Positions 1 through 6,987 are shown, counted from the first letter of the stretch. The stretch: 10,453 nt of DNA from Sulfurimonas sp. (GCA_027011725.1 JALUZQ010000098.1:1-10453); one strand, 5' to 3'. Notes: generated from the sequence alone by a model not told the origin. Program-made: numbers and translations.

Positions 1-618
1 TGTAAAAATCGCACTATAGAGTCCTAAAAGATCTAAAAAATGTCCACTTGGAGCACCGTCAATTTTGACATTGTAAAGGTTGATTGAAAGTAAATAGAGC
101 AAAATTGAATAAGCGAACATCCACTTTTGTTTGTGTGCAAAATAGTAGATGCCAAGCCCAATAAAAAGATAAGAAAAACCGGGGTCAAGTAAAGCCAAGA
201 GGAAAAGGAATCCAGCCGTATATTTTTCAGACACTATACCATCAAGATAGATATAAAGTAAAAGAGAAAAAATAATAAGCCCAGCATGATTGACTACCAT
301 TGCAGCACTGATAACACCAGGTAGAAGTATAAAAATAAAAACAAGCCAAAGTCGATTTCTTTCAGTTTTTAGGTAGCGTTTTGAAATAAGATAGAGTAAA
401 ATGACACTGCCTAAATGCATCAGTATCATTGCTAAACGCAACCCTATATCATTTTGACCAAAAAGTGTGATGAAAAATCGAGTGATATACTGTAAAAAGG
501 AGTTGTGCCCATACAACAGCAGTGCTTCATTGTAGGAGATAGAGACATGGGATGTCTCAAGCAGTAAAATGAGTGCATCTAATCCTAAAAGTAAGAAAAA
601 GATGATTTTTGGACTCAT
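1..618 (-). CDS. Multi-pass membrane protein, possible GT-C (GT39/ArnT-like) glycosyltransferase, 3'-truncated by window edge
   Basis: An open frame of 206 codons runs from an ATG at 618 to the window edge without a stop, so the C-terminus is missing. The product is very hydrophobic, with perhaps six or seven membrane segments. A loop after the first segment carries SYNEALLLYGHN, and the next part reads FGQNDIGLRLAMIL. This resembles the start of GT-C enzymes (PMT/ArnT type), which have an acidic pair in the first periplasmic loop followed by a G-N-x-x-x-R-L pattern. Here the usual Asp-Glu pair is reduced to Asn-Glu. Such enzymes transfer sugars from polyprenyl-phosphate carriers on the outer face of the inner membrane. 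The start codon overlaps the pabA stop as ATGA, which suggests translational coupling. That the frame is coding is well supported; the glycosyltransferase assignment is tentative, because only the N-terminal part is visible and no membrane prediction was run. Confidence 0.6.
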   Translation of the reverse strand, partial: MSPKIIFFLLLGLDALILLLETSHVSISYNEALLLYGHNSFLQYITRFFITLFGQNDIGLRLAMILMHLGSVILLYLISKRYLKTERNRLWLVFIFILLPGVISAAMVVNHAGLIIFSLLLYIYLDGIVSEKYTAGFLFLLALLDPGFSYLFIGLGIYYFAHKQKWMFAYSILLYLLSINLYNVKIDGAPSGHFLDLLGLYSAIFT

Positions 619-1184
619 AATTGTAAGAAATTTCCTATCATTTCATGTCCATATTCACTCATAATCGATTCGGGGTGGAACTGTACACCGTAAATATCTT
701 TGTCTTTGACTTTTAATGCCATAATCTCTTCATCATCCCCACTAAACGCAGTCGGTTCTATAGTTTCAGGAAGAGTGCTTTTGTCTACTATCAAAGAGTG
801 ATAACGAGTAGCAGTAAACTCTTTTGGTATATCTTTAAAAATAGCGCATTCTTGCGTTCGCACCATTTTTGATGTTTTCCCATGCATCATATTTTTTGCA
901 CGAACGACATCAGCGCCAAAAGCCTGTGCAATACTTTGATGTCCTAAACAAATACCTAGAATCGGCACTTTATCTTTAAAATGCTCGATCACTTTAAGAG
1001 TGATTCCCGCTTCATCAGGAGAAGCTGGCCCAGGGGAGATAATAATCTTCTCAGGATGGAGAGCTTCAATCTCCTCCACACTCATCTCATCATTACGTAT
1101 AATTTTTAAATCAGCACCAAGTTCACGACAATATTGCACTACATTATATGTAAAACTGTCATAATTATCTATCATCAAAATCAT
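615..1184 (-). CDS. pabA: Glutamine amidotransferase subunit of aminodeoxychorismate/anthranilate synthase (PabA/TrpG)
   Basis: This 189-aa class I glutamine amidotransferase has the usual length for PabA/TrpG. It releases ammonia from glutamine for a chorismate-using partner (PabB for folate, TrpE for tryptophan) in the cytoplasm. The start MILMIDNYDSFTYN is typical of the family. The nucleophile is Cys79 in GICLGHQ, the oxyanion segment SPGPASP lies at 50-56, and the His170/Glu172 pair sits in VQFHPES. All catalytic residues are present. The ATG at 1184 is preferred over the one at 1175 because an AGAAGGA ribosome site lies about nine bases upstream of it. No pabB or trpE is in the window, so PabA and TrpG cannot be told apart; isolation from trp genes slightly favours PabA or a shared subunit. 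It lies 28 bases behind the ABC permease gene and its stop overlaps the next start (ATGA). Confidence 0.9.
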   Translation of the reverse strand: MILMIDNYDSFTYNVVQYCRELGADLKIIRNDEMSVEEIEALHPEKIIISPGPASPDEAGITLKVIEHFKDKVPILGICLGHQSIAQAFGADVVRAKNMMHGKTSKMVRTQECAIFKDIPKEFTATRYHSLIVDKSTLPETIEPTAFSGDDEEIMALKVKDKDIYGVQFHPESIMSEYGHEMIGNFLQL

Positions 1185-1212
1185 ATTATTTTATCCTTCT
1201 ATGGAATTATAC

Positions 1213-2010
1213 CTAATTTTGCAGCTCTTTTTGATTGGTGAGGCTTTGTAAATAATTCGAAATATTGATAAGAGAAAAAGTTACCAAAAATATCATCAAA
1301 CCGGGGAAAAAGCTCACCCACCAAGCGATGTCCACCACATCTTTTCCTCCACTGAGTATGCTACCCCAACTCATCTGCGGAGCAACAATACCAAGCCCTA
1401 AAAAGCTCAAAGACGATTCAGCGAGAATAGCTCCGCCTACCCCGAAAGTAAAACTTACAAAGTAAATAGGTGCCAAAAGTGGTGCGTAATATTTCATCAA
1501 TATTTTCAGCTTGTTCATTTTTGCAATATTGAGAATCTTAATGTAAGGTTGTGAAGTAATTTTAAAACTCTCAGAACGGATTAAACGTGCTGTAGTCATC
1601 CACCCTGTTATGGAAATAATCACAATAAGTACCCATACAGAAGCATTTACATAACTCACAAGTGCCAAAAGTAAAAAGAATGTTGGAAAGGTCAAGAAGA
1701 GATCTACACTCACAACGAACATCTTATCAAAGCCGCCTCGAAGATATCCGGCTAAAGAGCCGTACAATAGACCAATGAACGAAGCAATGAAGGCACTCCC
1801 TACCCCAATAATCAAAGAAACTTTTCCTCCCTCCATCAGGCGTGCAAGCAGATCTCTTCCAAGTCTGTCCGTGCCAAGAAGGTGCTCAAGCGAGGGAGCA
1901 GACAAAATAGAGTGGGCATTAAGGCTATAAGGACTAAGTGCATAAAAGTAAGGTCCAACAAAGGAAAAAAAGAAGATCATACCCAAAAGAGCTATGCTAA
2001 AGCGAGGCAT
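1213..2010 (-). CDS. OppC/DppC-like ABC transporter permease
   Basis: This 265-aa inner-membrane permease belongs to the peptide/nickel (Opp/Dpp/Nik) importer family. The signature near the N-terminus, HLLGTDRLGRDLLARLMEGG (about 43-62), and the C-terminal ILAESSLSFLGLG with PQMSWGSIL (about 195-219) are diagnostic of the OppC/DppC branch. About six membrane segments are expected. It is somewhat short because the protein starts almost directly in the first helix, without the usual cytoplasmic leader. The coupling (EAA) loop at about 156-178 is degenerate: Lys158 stands where the Glu of EAA is expected and Lys164 where the near-invariant Gly is expected. No partner permease, ATPase or binding protein is in the window, so the substrate is unknown. 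It starts three bases after the flgK stop, with only a weak ribosome site (AGGA about 15 bases upstream), so translational coupling to flgK is likely. Confidence 0.85.
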   Translation of the reverse strand: MPRFSIALLGMIFFFSFVGPYFYALSPYSLNAHSILSAPSLEHLLGTDRLGRDLLARLMEGGKVSLIIGVGSAFIASFIGLLYGSLAGYLRGGFDKMFVVSVDLFLTFPTFFLLLALVSYVNASVWVLIVIISITGWMTTARLIRSESFKITSQPYIKILNIAKMNKLKILMKYYAPLLAPIYFVSFTFGVGGAILAESSLSFLGLGIVAPQMSWGSILSGGKDVVDIAWWVSFFPGLMIFLVTFSLINISNYLQSLTNQKELQN

Positions 2011-2013
2011 CTG

Positions 2014-3888
2014 TTATTGTTTAATTCCTAAAAGTGTCTGCATCATTTGATCGACTGTTGTAATGACCTTTGCAGCTGCACCATATGACGTTTGGTACTT
2101 TATAAGGTTTGTCATCTCTTCATCAATACTTACCTTAGAAACGGAATTATATTCGAGTTCAATTGCATTAAACTGAGTATTTACCGTATCATTTTTCGTA
2201 ATTGCTGCGTTTGTAGAAATACCGACATATGTACTTGTAATATCAAACATTCCATAGAGTGTTGCATTATAGCTCTCTTGTCCCACATCAAAGTCATATT
2301 TTTCAAACTGCTGTTGTACCATATTCAGCGCTAAACGATTATCTCCCGCACTTGATGAGTATCCGGCATGTATAAACGTAGGGTTGTCTTTAAAAGTATC
2401 GATAAGCTTTATATCACGAGCATTTTGTCCATCGAAATATCTTCCTAGTCCCAAAGCACCTGCAAAGTTTGTTCCGGAATTAAAAGAGTCATCGCTTAAC
2501 TTGTCCTCTATTGAAAAAGTGTACCCTTTTGAAGCGCTTCCCGGTTCTATAGAGAGTTCTAGTTTTTGCTCTCCTGTCGCAGATGAGGCATAATTAAATA
2601 TAAGATAATTATCCACATCATTCGTCGCATTTCCATCACCATTATCATCTTTGTTTGCTTCAATTTGTGACTTAATGGAGTTTGTACCATTTGACATTGA
2701 AGTCGCTACGTCTATATTTATACTTCGTCTGGCAACTTCATCACCATTAAGATCATATATAACTACGTCAAAAGCCCCCTCTTTAATACCGAGGTTTGTG
2801 CTAACAAGAGCATTTGAAGGATCTAGGTCTATGACATTTGATTCTTTTCGTGTAGAGGCACTCTGTGCATAAAGATTATTGGTACTCTCTATAAATCCTT
2901 TGGCAAAAGCATCTAAATCAGTTACTGTTTTTTGAATAATTCCATCTACGGGCATACCACTCGTTGTATCGATTGCACCACCGCGAAGATCTAAAATAGC
3001 GCCTATTTTTCCGCCTTTTATCTCTTCATTCATAGGAATAAGTGTACCGTCTTGTCTCTCATAAGAGATGTCATAAAAACCAAATTTATTCTCTGCATTA
3101 TCTAAACGCAGTGGGTGAAACGTATTCCCATCTACAATGTTAAAACCATTCACACTTACTGTATAACTACCAGTTCGTGTGTTTGAATTACTATCTATCT
3201 GAATATTTGCCTCAAGTTGACCTTGGTTGACCTGTGCACCGATAAGTCTTGAAAGACTTCGCTCTAACACGTTGCGTTTATCACGAAGATCACTTGCCGT
3301 ATATTTTCCATCAACCTCTGCGTTATCTATTGAAATATTCAAATCAGCCAACTGTTTTGCAAGATCATTGACCTGATTAATATTCACTGAGATTTGATCG
3401 TTCATCTGTTGCTGCAGGGTCAAAACTTGACTTTGTGTCTGCTTTATATGGCTTGTCAGTGTCTCAGTCTGTTTTGCAAGTGCTACTTTTATCGCATCAT
3501 TATCAGGATTGTCGGCAAATGTCTGCCACATGTTGTAAAACTCTGCAAGATCCGCTTTAACACCCACTCCATCAACTTCTGGAAAGTATGTTGAGAGCTG
3601 TTCTAGTGTTTGTCTCTCAAAATCACTATACTCTTTATCTGCTGATGCACCATTATATCTGTCAAATACAAAGTTATCAAACACACGTTTTATATCTTGA
3701 ATCTCTACACCATTACCAACCTGTCCAGGTCGCATACTTATAGGAGTCGCAGCAGAAGTAATAACACGTTGGCGAGTATAGCCTTCTGTCTCTGCATTTG
3801 CAATATTATGCCCGGTGGTATTTATACCCACTTGCGCTGCGTTTAGACCTGTGTATCCGATATTAAGTGTATTAAAAATAGTTGCCAT
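2014..3888 (-). CDS. flgK: Flagellar hook-associated protein 1 (FlgK)
   Basis: This 624-aa protein forms the junction between flagellar hook and filament and is exported by the flagellar type III apparatus, so it has no cleaved signal peptide. The N-terminus carries the rod/hook motif, with GLNAAQVGINTTGHNIANAE at about 15-34 followed by EGYTRQRV. The C-terminal 40 residues (DEEMTNLIKYQTSYGAAAKV, then a TTVDQMMQTLLGI tail) are the matching coiled-coil half. These ends pack together in the axial structure, while the middle is the variable surface-exposed part. The gene lies two bases after the flgN-like stop and is followed three bases later by the ABC permease. It contains three exact copies of the AAACGCAG octamer (2205, 3104, 3837). 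It is probably transcribed from the promoter ahead of flgM as well as from the flgI promoter. Confidence 0.95.
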   Translation of the reverse strand: MATIFNTLNIGYTGLNAAQVGINTTGHNIANAETEGYTRQRVITSAATPISMRPGQVGNGVEIQDIKRVFDNFVFDRYNGASADKEYSDFERQTLEQLSTYFPEVDGVGVKADLAEFYNMWQTFADNPDNDAIKVALAKQTETLTSHIKQTQSQVLTLQQQMNDQISVNINQVNDLAKQLADLNISIDNAEVDGKYTASDLRDKRNVLERSLSRLIGAQVNQGQLEANIQIDSNSNTRTGSYTVSVNGFNIVDGNTFHPLRLDNAENKFGFYDISYERQDGTLIPMNEEIKGGKIGAILDLRGGAIDTTSGMPVDGIIQKTVTDLDAFAKGFIESTNNLYAQSASTRKESNVIDLDPSNALVSTNLGIKEGAFDVVIYDLNGDEVARRSINIDVATSMSNGTNSIKSQIEANKDDNGDGNATNDVDNYLIFNYASSATGEQKLELSIEPGSASKGYTFSIEDKLSDDSFNSGTNFAGALGLGRYFDGQNARDIKLIDTFKDNPTFIHAGYSSSAGDNRLALNMVQQQFEKYDFDVGQESYNATLYGMFDITSTYVGISTNAAITKNDTVNTQFNAIELEYNSVSKVSIDEEMTNLIKYQTSYGAAAKVITTVDQMMQTLLGIKQ

Positions 3889-3890
3889 AG

Positions 3891-4319
3891 CTATACTCTT
3901 ACTTTTAAGATAGCTGCATCTTTTGAGGGAACTTTGTTATAGCCTTGCATCTCTGTCGGAACAAGACGCTCTAAAAAAGTGTTATAAAGATTACTGACAA
4001 TTACGACAAGCTTCGCATACTCTTTGTTGACATCACGGAGTCGTGAAAGCTTTACTTTCAACTCATCAAGTAATAAGTGTTGTTCACTTGTTAAAAGGTC
4101 AGGAAGTTCTGTTTGAGGATTTGCACTCATTAAAGAAGAGATCTCATGATCTATCATTGCTTTTTTTGCTTCAAAGCTTTTGATCTTCTCCTCTTTTATC
4201 GCGAGTCTGTCAAACTGGGGATCATGCTGTGCAACTTTAATATCTTCAATGTCCGACTCTGTCATGACTATCAAATCTTCCAAGTCTGTTAAAGTATTTT
4301 TTAAATGATGTGTCAACAT
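3891..4319 (-). CDS. FlgN-like flagellar export chaperone
   Basis: This 142-aa, mostly helical, charged protein has the size and layout of FlgN, the cytoplasmic chaperone that keeps FlgK and FlgL ready for export. The visible support is modest. Long amphipathic helices fill residues 1-65, followed by LLLDELKVKLSRLRDVNKEY and a segment YAKLVVIVSNLYNTFLERL. That pattern, a helix with an Asn just before a hydrophobic stretch, is typical of FlgN proteins. Position is the stronger evidence: it sits between flgM and flgK, where Campylobacter also has its flgN homologue. It starts 24 bases after the flgM stop, with an AAAGGGG ribosome site, and ends two bases before flgK. Sequence alone would leave it a hypothetical coiled-coil protein. 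Confidence 0.7.
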   Translation of the reverse strand: MLTHHLKNTLTDLEDLIVMTESDIEDIKVAQHDPQFDRLAIKEEKIKSFEAKKAMIDHEISSLMSANPQTELPDLLTSEQHLLLDELKVKLSRLRDVNKEYAKLVVIVSNLYNTFLERLVPTEMQGYNKVPSKDAAILKVRV

Positions 4320-4343
4320 GTTACACCCCTTTGAAGTTAATCT

Positions 4344-4550
4344 CTAAAGCAACTCATCCGCCATTTTATTTGCCAAGGCAGAGAGATCTACTTTATACTC
4401 TCCCGACGCTATCGCCGTTTTGAGTTTTGCTATTTTATCGTCACTGTTCTGTGACGTTGTGGCACCTTTTGCGCCCTCTTTTTGCTGTGTATTTTTCAGC
4501 GTATTAACATATGCTGCACCTACACCTGCACTATTTAATTTAGAAATCAT
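4344..4550 (-). CDS. flgM: Anti-sigma28 factor FlgM
   Basis: This 68-aa protein binds the flagellar sigma factor FliA (sigma28) and holds it inactive. In well-studied bacteria it is relieved when FlgM is exported through the finished hook; in Campylobacter the coupling differs in detail. The C-terminal half, from DDKIAKLKTAIASGEYKVDL to ALANKMADELL, is the sigma-binding region and is highly typical (helix, then G-x-Y-x-V-D, then a helix ending in DELL). The N-terminal half is low-complexity and probably unfolded. It is shorter than enteric FlgM (about 97 aa) but close to Campylobacterota versions. A sigma28-type promoter lies about 50 bases upstream, so FlgM probably limits its own transcription. 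An AAGGA ribosome site lies about six bases before the ATG. Confidence 0.88.
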   Translation of the reverse strand: MISKLNSAGVGAAYVNTLKNTQQKEGAKGATTSQNSDDKIAKLKTAIASGEYKVDLSALANKMADELL

Positions 4551-4555
4551 AATTT

Positions 4556-4561
4556 TTCCTT
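4556..4561 (-). promoter_or_regulatory. Ribosome binding site of flgM
   Basis: AAGGAA on the minus strand ends five bases before the flgM ATG. It supports the start at 4550. Confidence 0.75.
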
Positions 4562-4573
4562 ATAAGCCCGTCT

Positions 4574-4583
4574 AGCACGTGCT
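4574..4583. promoter_or_regulatory. Perfect 10-bp palindrome in the flgM leader, possible operator
   Basis: AGCACGTGCT is a perfect palindrome without a spacer. It lies between the predicted sigma28 -10 element and the flgM ribosome site, roughly 10 to 20 bases downstream of the expected transcript start. With no loop it would not make a good RNA hairpin, so if functional it is more likely a dimer-binding DNA site. It may be chance. Confidence 0.25.
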
Positions 4584-4599
4584 CTATTCATATGCAACT

Positions 4600-4622
4600 A
4601 TATCGGCAAATAAATAATTTTC
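4600..4622 (-). promoter_or_regulatory. Sigma28 (FliA)-type promoter ahead of flgM
   Basis: On the minus strand GCCGATAT occupies 4607-4600, matching seven of eight bases of the classical FliA -10 element GCCGATAA and the Campylobacter form CGATAT. The AT-rich stretch upstream contains CTTTAGAAA, which covers the -35 position but matches the TAAA consensus poorly, as is common in this group. It falls in the 82-base gap between flgJ and flgM, leaving a leader of about 40 bases. In Campylobacter jejuni flgM is known to be sigma28-controlled, which fits a feedback loop here. Confidence 0.7.
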
Positions 4623-4632
4623 TAAAGTTAAA

Positions 4633-4941
4633 TTAGGCGTTCTTTTTTGATAAATAGTCATATAACATCTGCGAAAATCCGAAGCTTCCCGCACTCGCTT
4701 TTGAGAGCTCATCACGGTACATCGACTTGTAGATTTTCTCACCCGGATCATTTTGTGATGAGAAGAGGTTTTTTTCATCTTTCATCGCATTATCCATAAG
4801 CATTTTGAGTATAACAGACTCAAAAGCATCAGTCTGTTTTCGTAACTCTTTATCTTCTGCGTTTGTATCAATTTTTGGCACAACAGAGTTTTGTGACACC
4901 ATCTGTGCCTTCATTGTGAGTGCATTCATTCCATAGCTCAT
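4633..4941 (-). CDS. flgJ: FlgJ-type rod-binding protein (rod-cap domain only)
   Basis: This 102-aa protein matches only the N-terminal rod-binding domain of FlgJ. The typical stretch is RKQTDAFESVILKMLMDNAM (about 34-54), then GEKIYKSMYRDELSKA and GSFGFSQMLYDYL. FlgJ caps the growing rod in the periplasm. The C-terminal peptidoglycan hydrolase domain of enteric FlgJ is absent, which is normal in Campylobacterota and not a truncation: the frame ends cleanly and a promoter follows. A separate hydrolase must open the wall. The start overlaps the flgI stop by one base (TAATG), so the two are translationally coupled, fitting joint work on rod and P-ring assembly. One AAACGCAG octamer lies inside, at 4857. 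Confidence 0.88.
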   Translation of the reverse strand: MSYGMNALTMKAQMVSQNSVVPKIDTNAEDKELRKQTDAFESVILKMLMDNAMKDEKNLFSSQNDPGEKIYKSMYRDELSKASAGSFGFSQMLYDYLSKKNA

Positions 4942-5987
4942 TATATAACCTCTAAATCTACTGAAATACTTCCGGCACTTTTCATCGCTTCAAGTATTGA
5001 GATGATATCTTTTGGAGAAGCTCCAAGTTTCTCCAAAGAACGCACAAGATTTGCAACCGTTGTCGTACCGTTCTTGGTATAAACCTCATCCTGATTGAGT
5101 CCGATGACAAGGTTGTTATCCACTTTCATTGCACCAGCGGGAGCAGGAACTTGTTTGTTTTCAACTATTTTAATAGTAATGTCACCATGAGTGAGTACTA
5201 CCGGTTTTAACTCTATATTGACCCCAGCAACTATAGTGCCAGTTCTCTCATTAATGATGATTTTATCTTTGGGTTTATAGTTCATATCTATATCTTGAAC
5301 CTCAGCCAAAAACTCTATCATAGAACGGTTCTTCGGACACTTGAGCTTAATACTTCGTGAATCCATGGCAACAGCTACCTGTGTCGCATAAAATTTGTTA
5401 ATGGCATTTTGCACTGCCACTGCATTTTTAAATCCAGACTCTTTTAAGGAGAGCGTTGCATATTGTTGGTTAAAAAGGTTACTGTAGATCTCACGCTCGA
5501 TGATACCACCGTTATAGACAACACCACTTGTTGGGTGTGACTCACTTCCTGCACCTCGCTCATTACGTCCGCCAATGCTTAGTGAACCTTGTGCAAGGGC
5601 ATATATCTTCCCATCCACCCCTTTTAACGGTGTCATAAGAAGTGTTCCGCCCTCTAAAGATTTCGCATCACCAATAGAAGAGACCACAACATCAAACTTA
5701 TCTCCCTGACGGGCAAAAGGCTTCATACGTGCTGTCACTACAACTGCTGCGACATTTTTTGACTTGATATCAATAGGGTTCATATCTATATTCATCGCTT
5801 TGAGCATATTTGAGATAGACTGGAGGGTAAATTTTGAAGTTGTTCCATCCCCTGTTTTTTTCAAACCAACGACAAGGGAATAACCGATAATCTGATTCTC
5901 TCTCACGCCAATGATGCTGGAAACATCAGCAATTTTCGTTGCGTTTAGAGATGAAAAAAGAAGTAGAAAAACAAATATATATTTCAT
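4941..5987 (-). CDS. flgI: Flagellar P-ring protein FlgI
   Basis: This protein of about 348 aa forms the P-ring, the periplasmic bushing around the flagellar rod in the peptidoglycan layer. The Sec signal peptide MKYIFVFLLLFSSLNA is followed by TKIADVSSIIGVRENQIIGY, the usual mature start. Typical blocks are GLKKTGDG, the SNMLKAMNI region, KNVAAVVVTARMKPFARQGD, the GGTLLMTPLKGVDGKIYALA region, and the C-terminal GASPKDIISILEAMKSAG. The frame can be extended to a TTG at 5993, but AAGGA is then only one base away. From the ATG at 5987 the spacing is seven bases and the signal peptide begins cleanly, so 5987 is chosen. It follows rsmD by 37 bases, with a sigma54-type promoter across that junction. 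Confidence 0.95.
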   Translation of the reverse strand: MKYIFVFLLLFSSLNATKIADVSSIIGVRENQIIGYSLVVGLKKTGDGTTSKFTLQSISNMLKAMNIDMNPIDIKSKNVAAVVVTARMKPFARQGDKFDVVVSSIGDAKSLEGGTLLMTPLKGVDGKIYALAQGSLSIGGRNERGAGSESHPTSGVVYNGGIIEREIYSNLFNQQYATLSLKESGFKNAVAVQNAINKFYATQVAVAMDSRSIKLKCPKNRSMIEFLAEVQDIDMNYKPKDKIIINERTGTIVAGVNIELKPVVLTHGDITIKIVENKQVPAPAGAMKVDNNLVIGLNQDEVYTKNGTTTVANLVRSLEKLGASPKDIISILEAMKSAGSISVDLEVI

Positions 5988-5994
5988 ACACAAA

Positions 5995-5999
5995 TCCTT
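5995..5999 (-). promoter_or_regulatory. Ribosome binding site that decides the flgI start
   Basis: AAGGA on the minus strand lies seven bases before the ATG at 5987 but only one base before the alternative TTG at 5993. This makes the ATG the likely start. Confidence 0.75.
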
Positions 6000-6016
6000 A
6001 TTATTACAAAGGATTT

Positions 6017-6032
6017 AGCAATTTTTATTCCA
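6017..6032 (-). promoter_or_regulatory. Sigma54 (RpoN)-type promoter of flgI, overlapping the rsmD stop
   Basis: On the minus strand the sequence is TGGAATAAAAATTGCT. The GG (6031-6030) and GC (6019-6018) are ten bases apart, the exact spacing of the -24/-12 elements, and TTGCT matches the -12 box. GGAA-N-TTGCT is the form reported for flagellar sigma54 promoters in Campylobacter and Helicobacter. The predicted start, about 12 bases beyond the GC, leaves a leader of roughly 20 bases that just holds the flgI ribosome site. The -24 half lies in the last rsmD codons and the rsmD stop (6027-6025) falls between the two elements. No activator site was identified. Confidence 0.72.
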
Positions 6033-6615
6033 CTTCGAAGTAAGTGAGCGTTGTATTTCCAAATTTTTTTGATTTTTGTTTGCTGAACGCTCCTATATTT
6101 TCAGGAATCTCTAGTCCGCTCATATGCTCGATAATAATCATCTTGACATTTTCCTGTGGTAAGTTCGCTATTAAACGCAGCGTTTTGTCATAAATATCTT
6201 CCATCCCTTCACGAATACTAAAAGGAGGATCAATATAAAAATAGGCATCTTTACCACTCTTTTTGAGCTGCGAAACGACTGCGTTTATATTTGTAAAACT
6301 GTCTCCGCCATAGACTTCACAGGCATTTGGATCGGTCTGTGCGATGTTCTCTTTGAGAGTTTTAAGTGCATCACGGTCTTTTTCCATAAAATATATCTTT
6401 TTTGCTCCGCGACTCAAGGCTTCAAGCCCGATGGAGCCGCTACCAGAGAAGACCTCTACAAAATTTGCATCACAAATCTCGAATTGCAATGTATTAAAAA
6501 AAGACTCCAGCACTATTGACTTGGAGCTTCTCGTCGTTGTTTTTGAAGGCAGTTTCAAAGTTTTACCTTTGTACTTTCCTGCGATTATTTTCTTTGTAAG
6601 TTGTCTATTTTTCAT
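6025..6615 (-). CDS. rsmD: 16S rRNA (guanine966-N2)-methyltransferase RsmD
   Basis: This 196-aa SAM-dependent methyltransferase modifies G966 of 16S rRNA in the small-subunit assembly pathway. The N-terminal IIAGKYKGKTLKLP followed by TTRSSKSIVLESFFNTL fits the RsmD start (I-x-G-x-x-x-G-x-x-L, then R-x-x-x). Motif I is VEVFSGSGSIGLEALSRGA (53-71), the acidic end of the next strand is FMEKD (76-80), and the catalytic motif IV is DPPF (129-132). All key elements are present. Its start overlaps the end of the preceding 126-aa gene by 11 bases, implying co-transcription. The flgI promoter overlaps its 3' end, so this housekeeping gene probably also feeds read-through into the flagellar block. It carries two AAACGCAG octamers in opposite directions, 98 bases apart (6173 and 6279). 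Confidence 0.93.
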   Translation of the reverse strand: MKNRQLTKKIIAGKYKGKTLKLPSKTTTRSSKSIVLESFFNTLQFEICDANFVEVFSGSGSIGLEALSRGAKKIYFMEKDRDALKTLKENIAQTDPNACEVYGGDSFTNINAVVSQLKKSGKDAYFYIDPPFSIREGMEDIYDKTLRLIANLPQENVKMIIIEHMSGLEIPENIGAFSKQKSKKFGNTTLTYFEVE

Positions 6616-6985
6616 AAAATGCTTTCACTGCCCGTAATATATTTGCTTGATACTCTTGCGTCAGAGCCTCTATGCGTTTTTCTAAAATGCTAAAATCCAT
6701 AGTCGTATTTTCTTCTTTTTGTACTGCTGCGTTTAGAGTATTATTTGTACGAGGATAGAGTTCATTGTACTTTTTTTCCAACGCCAAGATAAGTTGTGAC
6801 TTTGAAAAAGGTTTCATCAAATCAGCATTTGCACTGCTTGAGACATAAAAACATCGTGCATCTTCAAGACACTCCTCATCACGAATGATGATGTCACTCT
6901 TTTTTGAAGAGGTTAAATACCTGCTCAAAAAAATCTCCAACGATTTTTGTAAAAGCGGTGACTGGCACTCTACGGCTACTTTCAT
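6605..6985 (-). CDS. Hypothetical protein, possible degenerate response-regulator receiver fold
   Basis: This 126-aa protein is not recognised as a named family. Residues 1-75 recall a shortened CheY-like receiver. KVAVEC starts like the first strand, DIIIRD at 31-36 has the spacing of the strand ending in the phospho-acceptor Asp, and CFYVSSSANADLMKPFSKSQ at 45-64 looks like the fourth and fifth strands with the conserved Lys58-Pro59. The acidic pair after the first strand is absent, and the stretch between the third and fourth strands is too short for a normal receiver. The C-terminal part (95-126) is a charged helix. The ribosome site AAGGA lies in the last codons of the upstream exonuclease gene, and the 3' end overlaps rsmD by 11 bases. 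The frame is clearly part of the operon; the receiver idea is inference. Confidence 0.72.
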   Translation of the reverse strand: MKVAVECQSPLLQKSLEIFLSRYLTSSKKSDIIIRDEECLEDARCFYVSSSANADLMKPFSKSQLILALEKKYNELYPRTNNTLNAAVQKEENTTMDFSILEKRIEALTQEYQANILRAVKAFYEK

Positions 6986-6987
6986 AT

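Noticed and set aside
2092..3594. Several plus-strand frames of 66-80 aa within flgK
   Set aside because: They lie antisense to a clear FlgK frame, with Cys/Ile/Phe-rich products and no ribosome sites that stand out.
4584..4778. 64-aa minus-strand frame overlapping the flgJ end and the flgM promoter
   Set aside because: It overlaps flgJ in another frame, is rich in Arg/Ser/Lys without any family pattern, and its end lies in promoter sequence; a shadow frame.
5988..5993. TTG at 5993 as flgI start
   Set aside because: The AAGGA site would be only one base away; ATG 5987 has normal spacing and starts the signal peptide.
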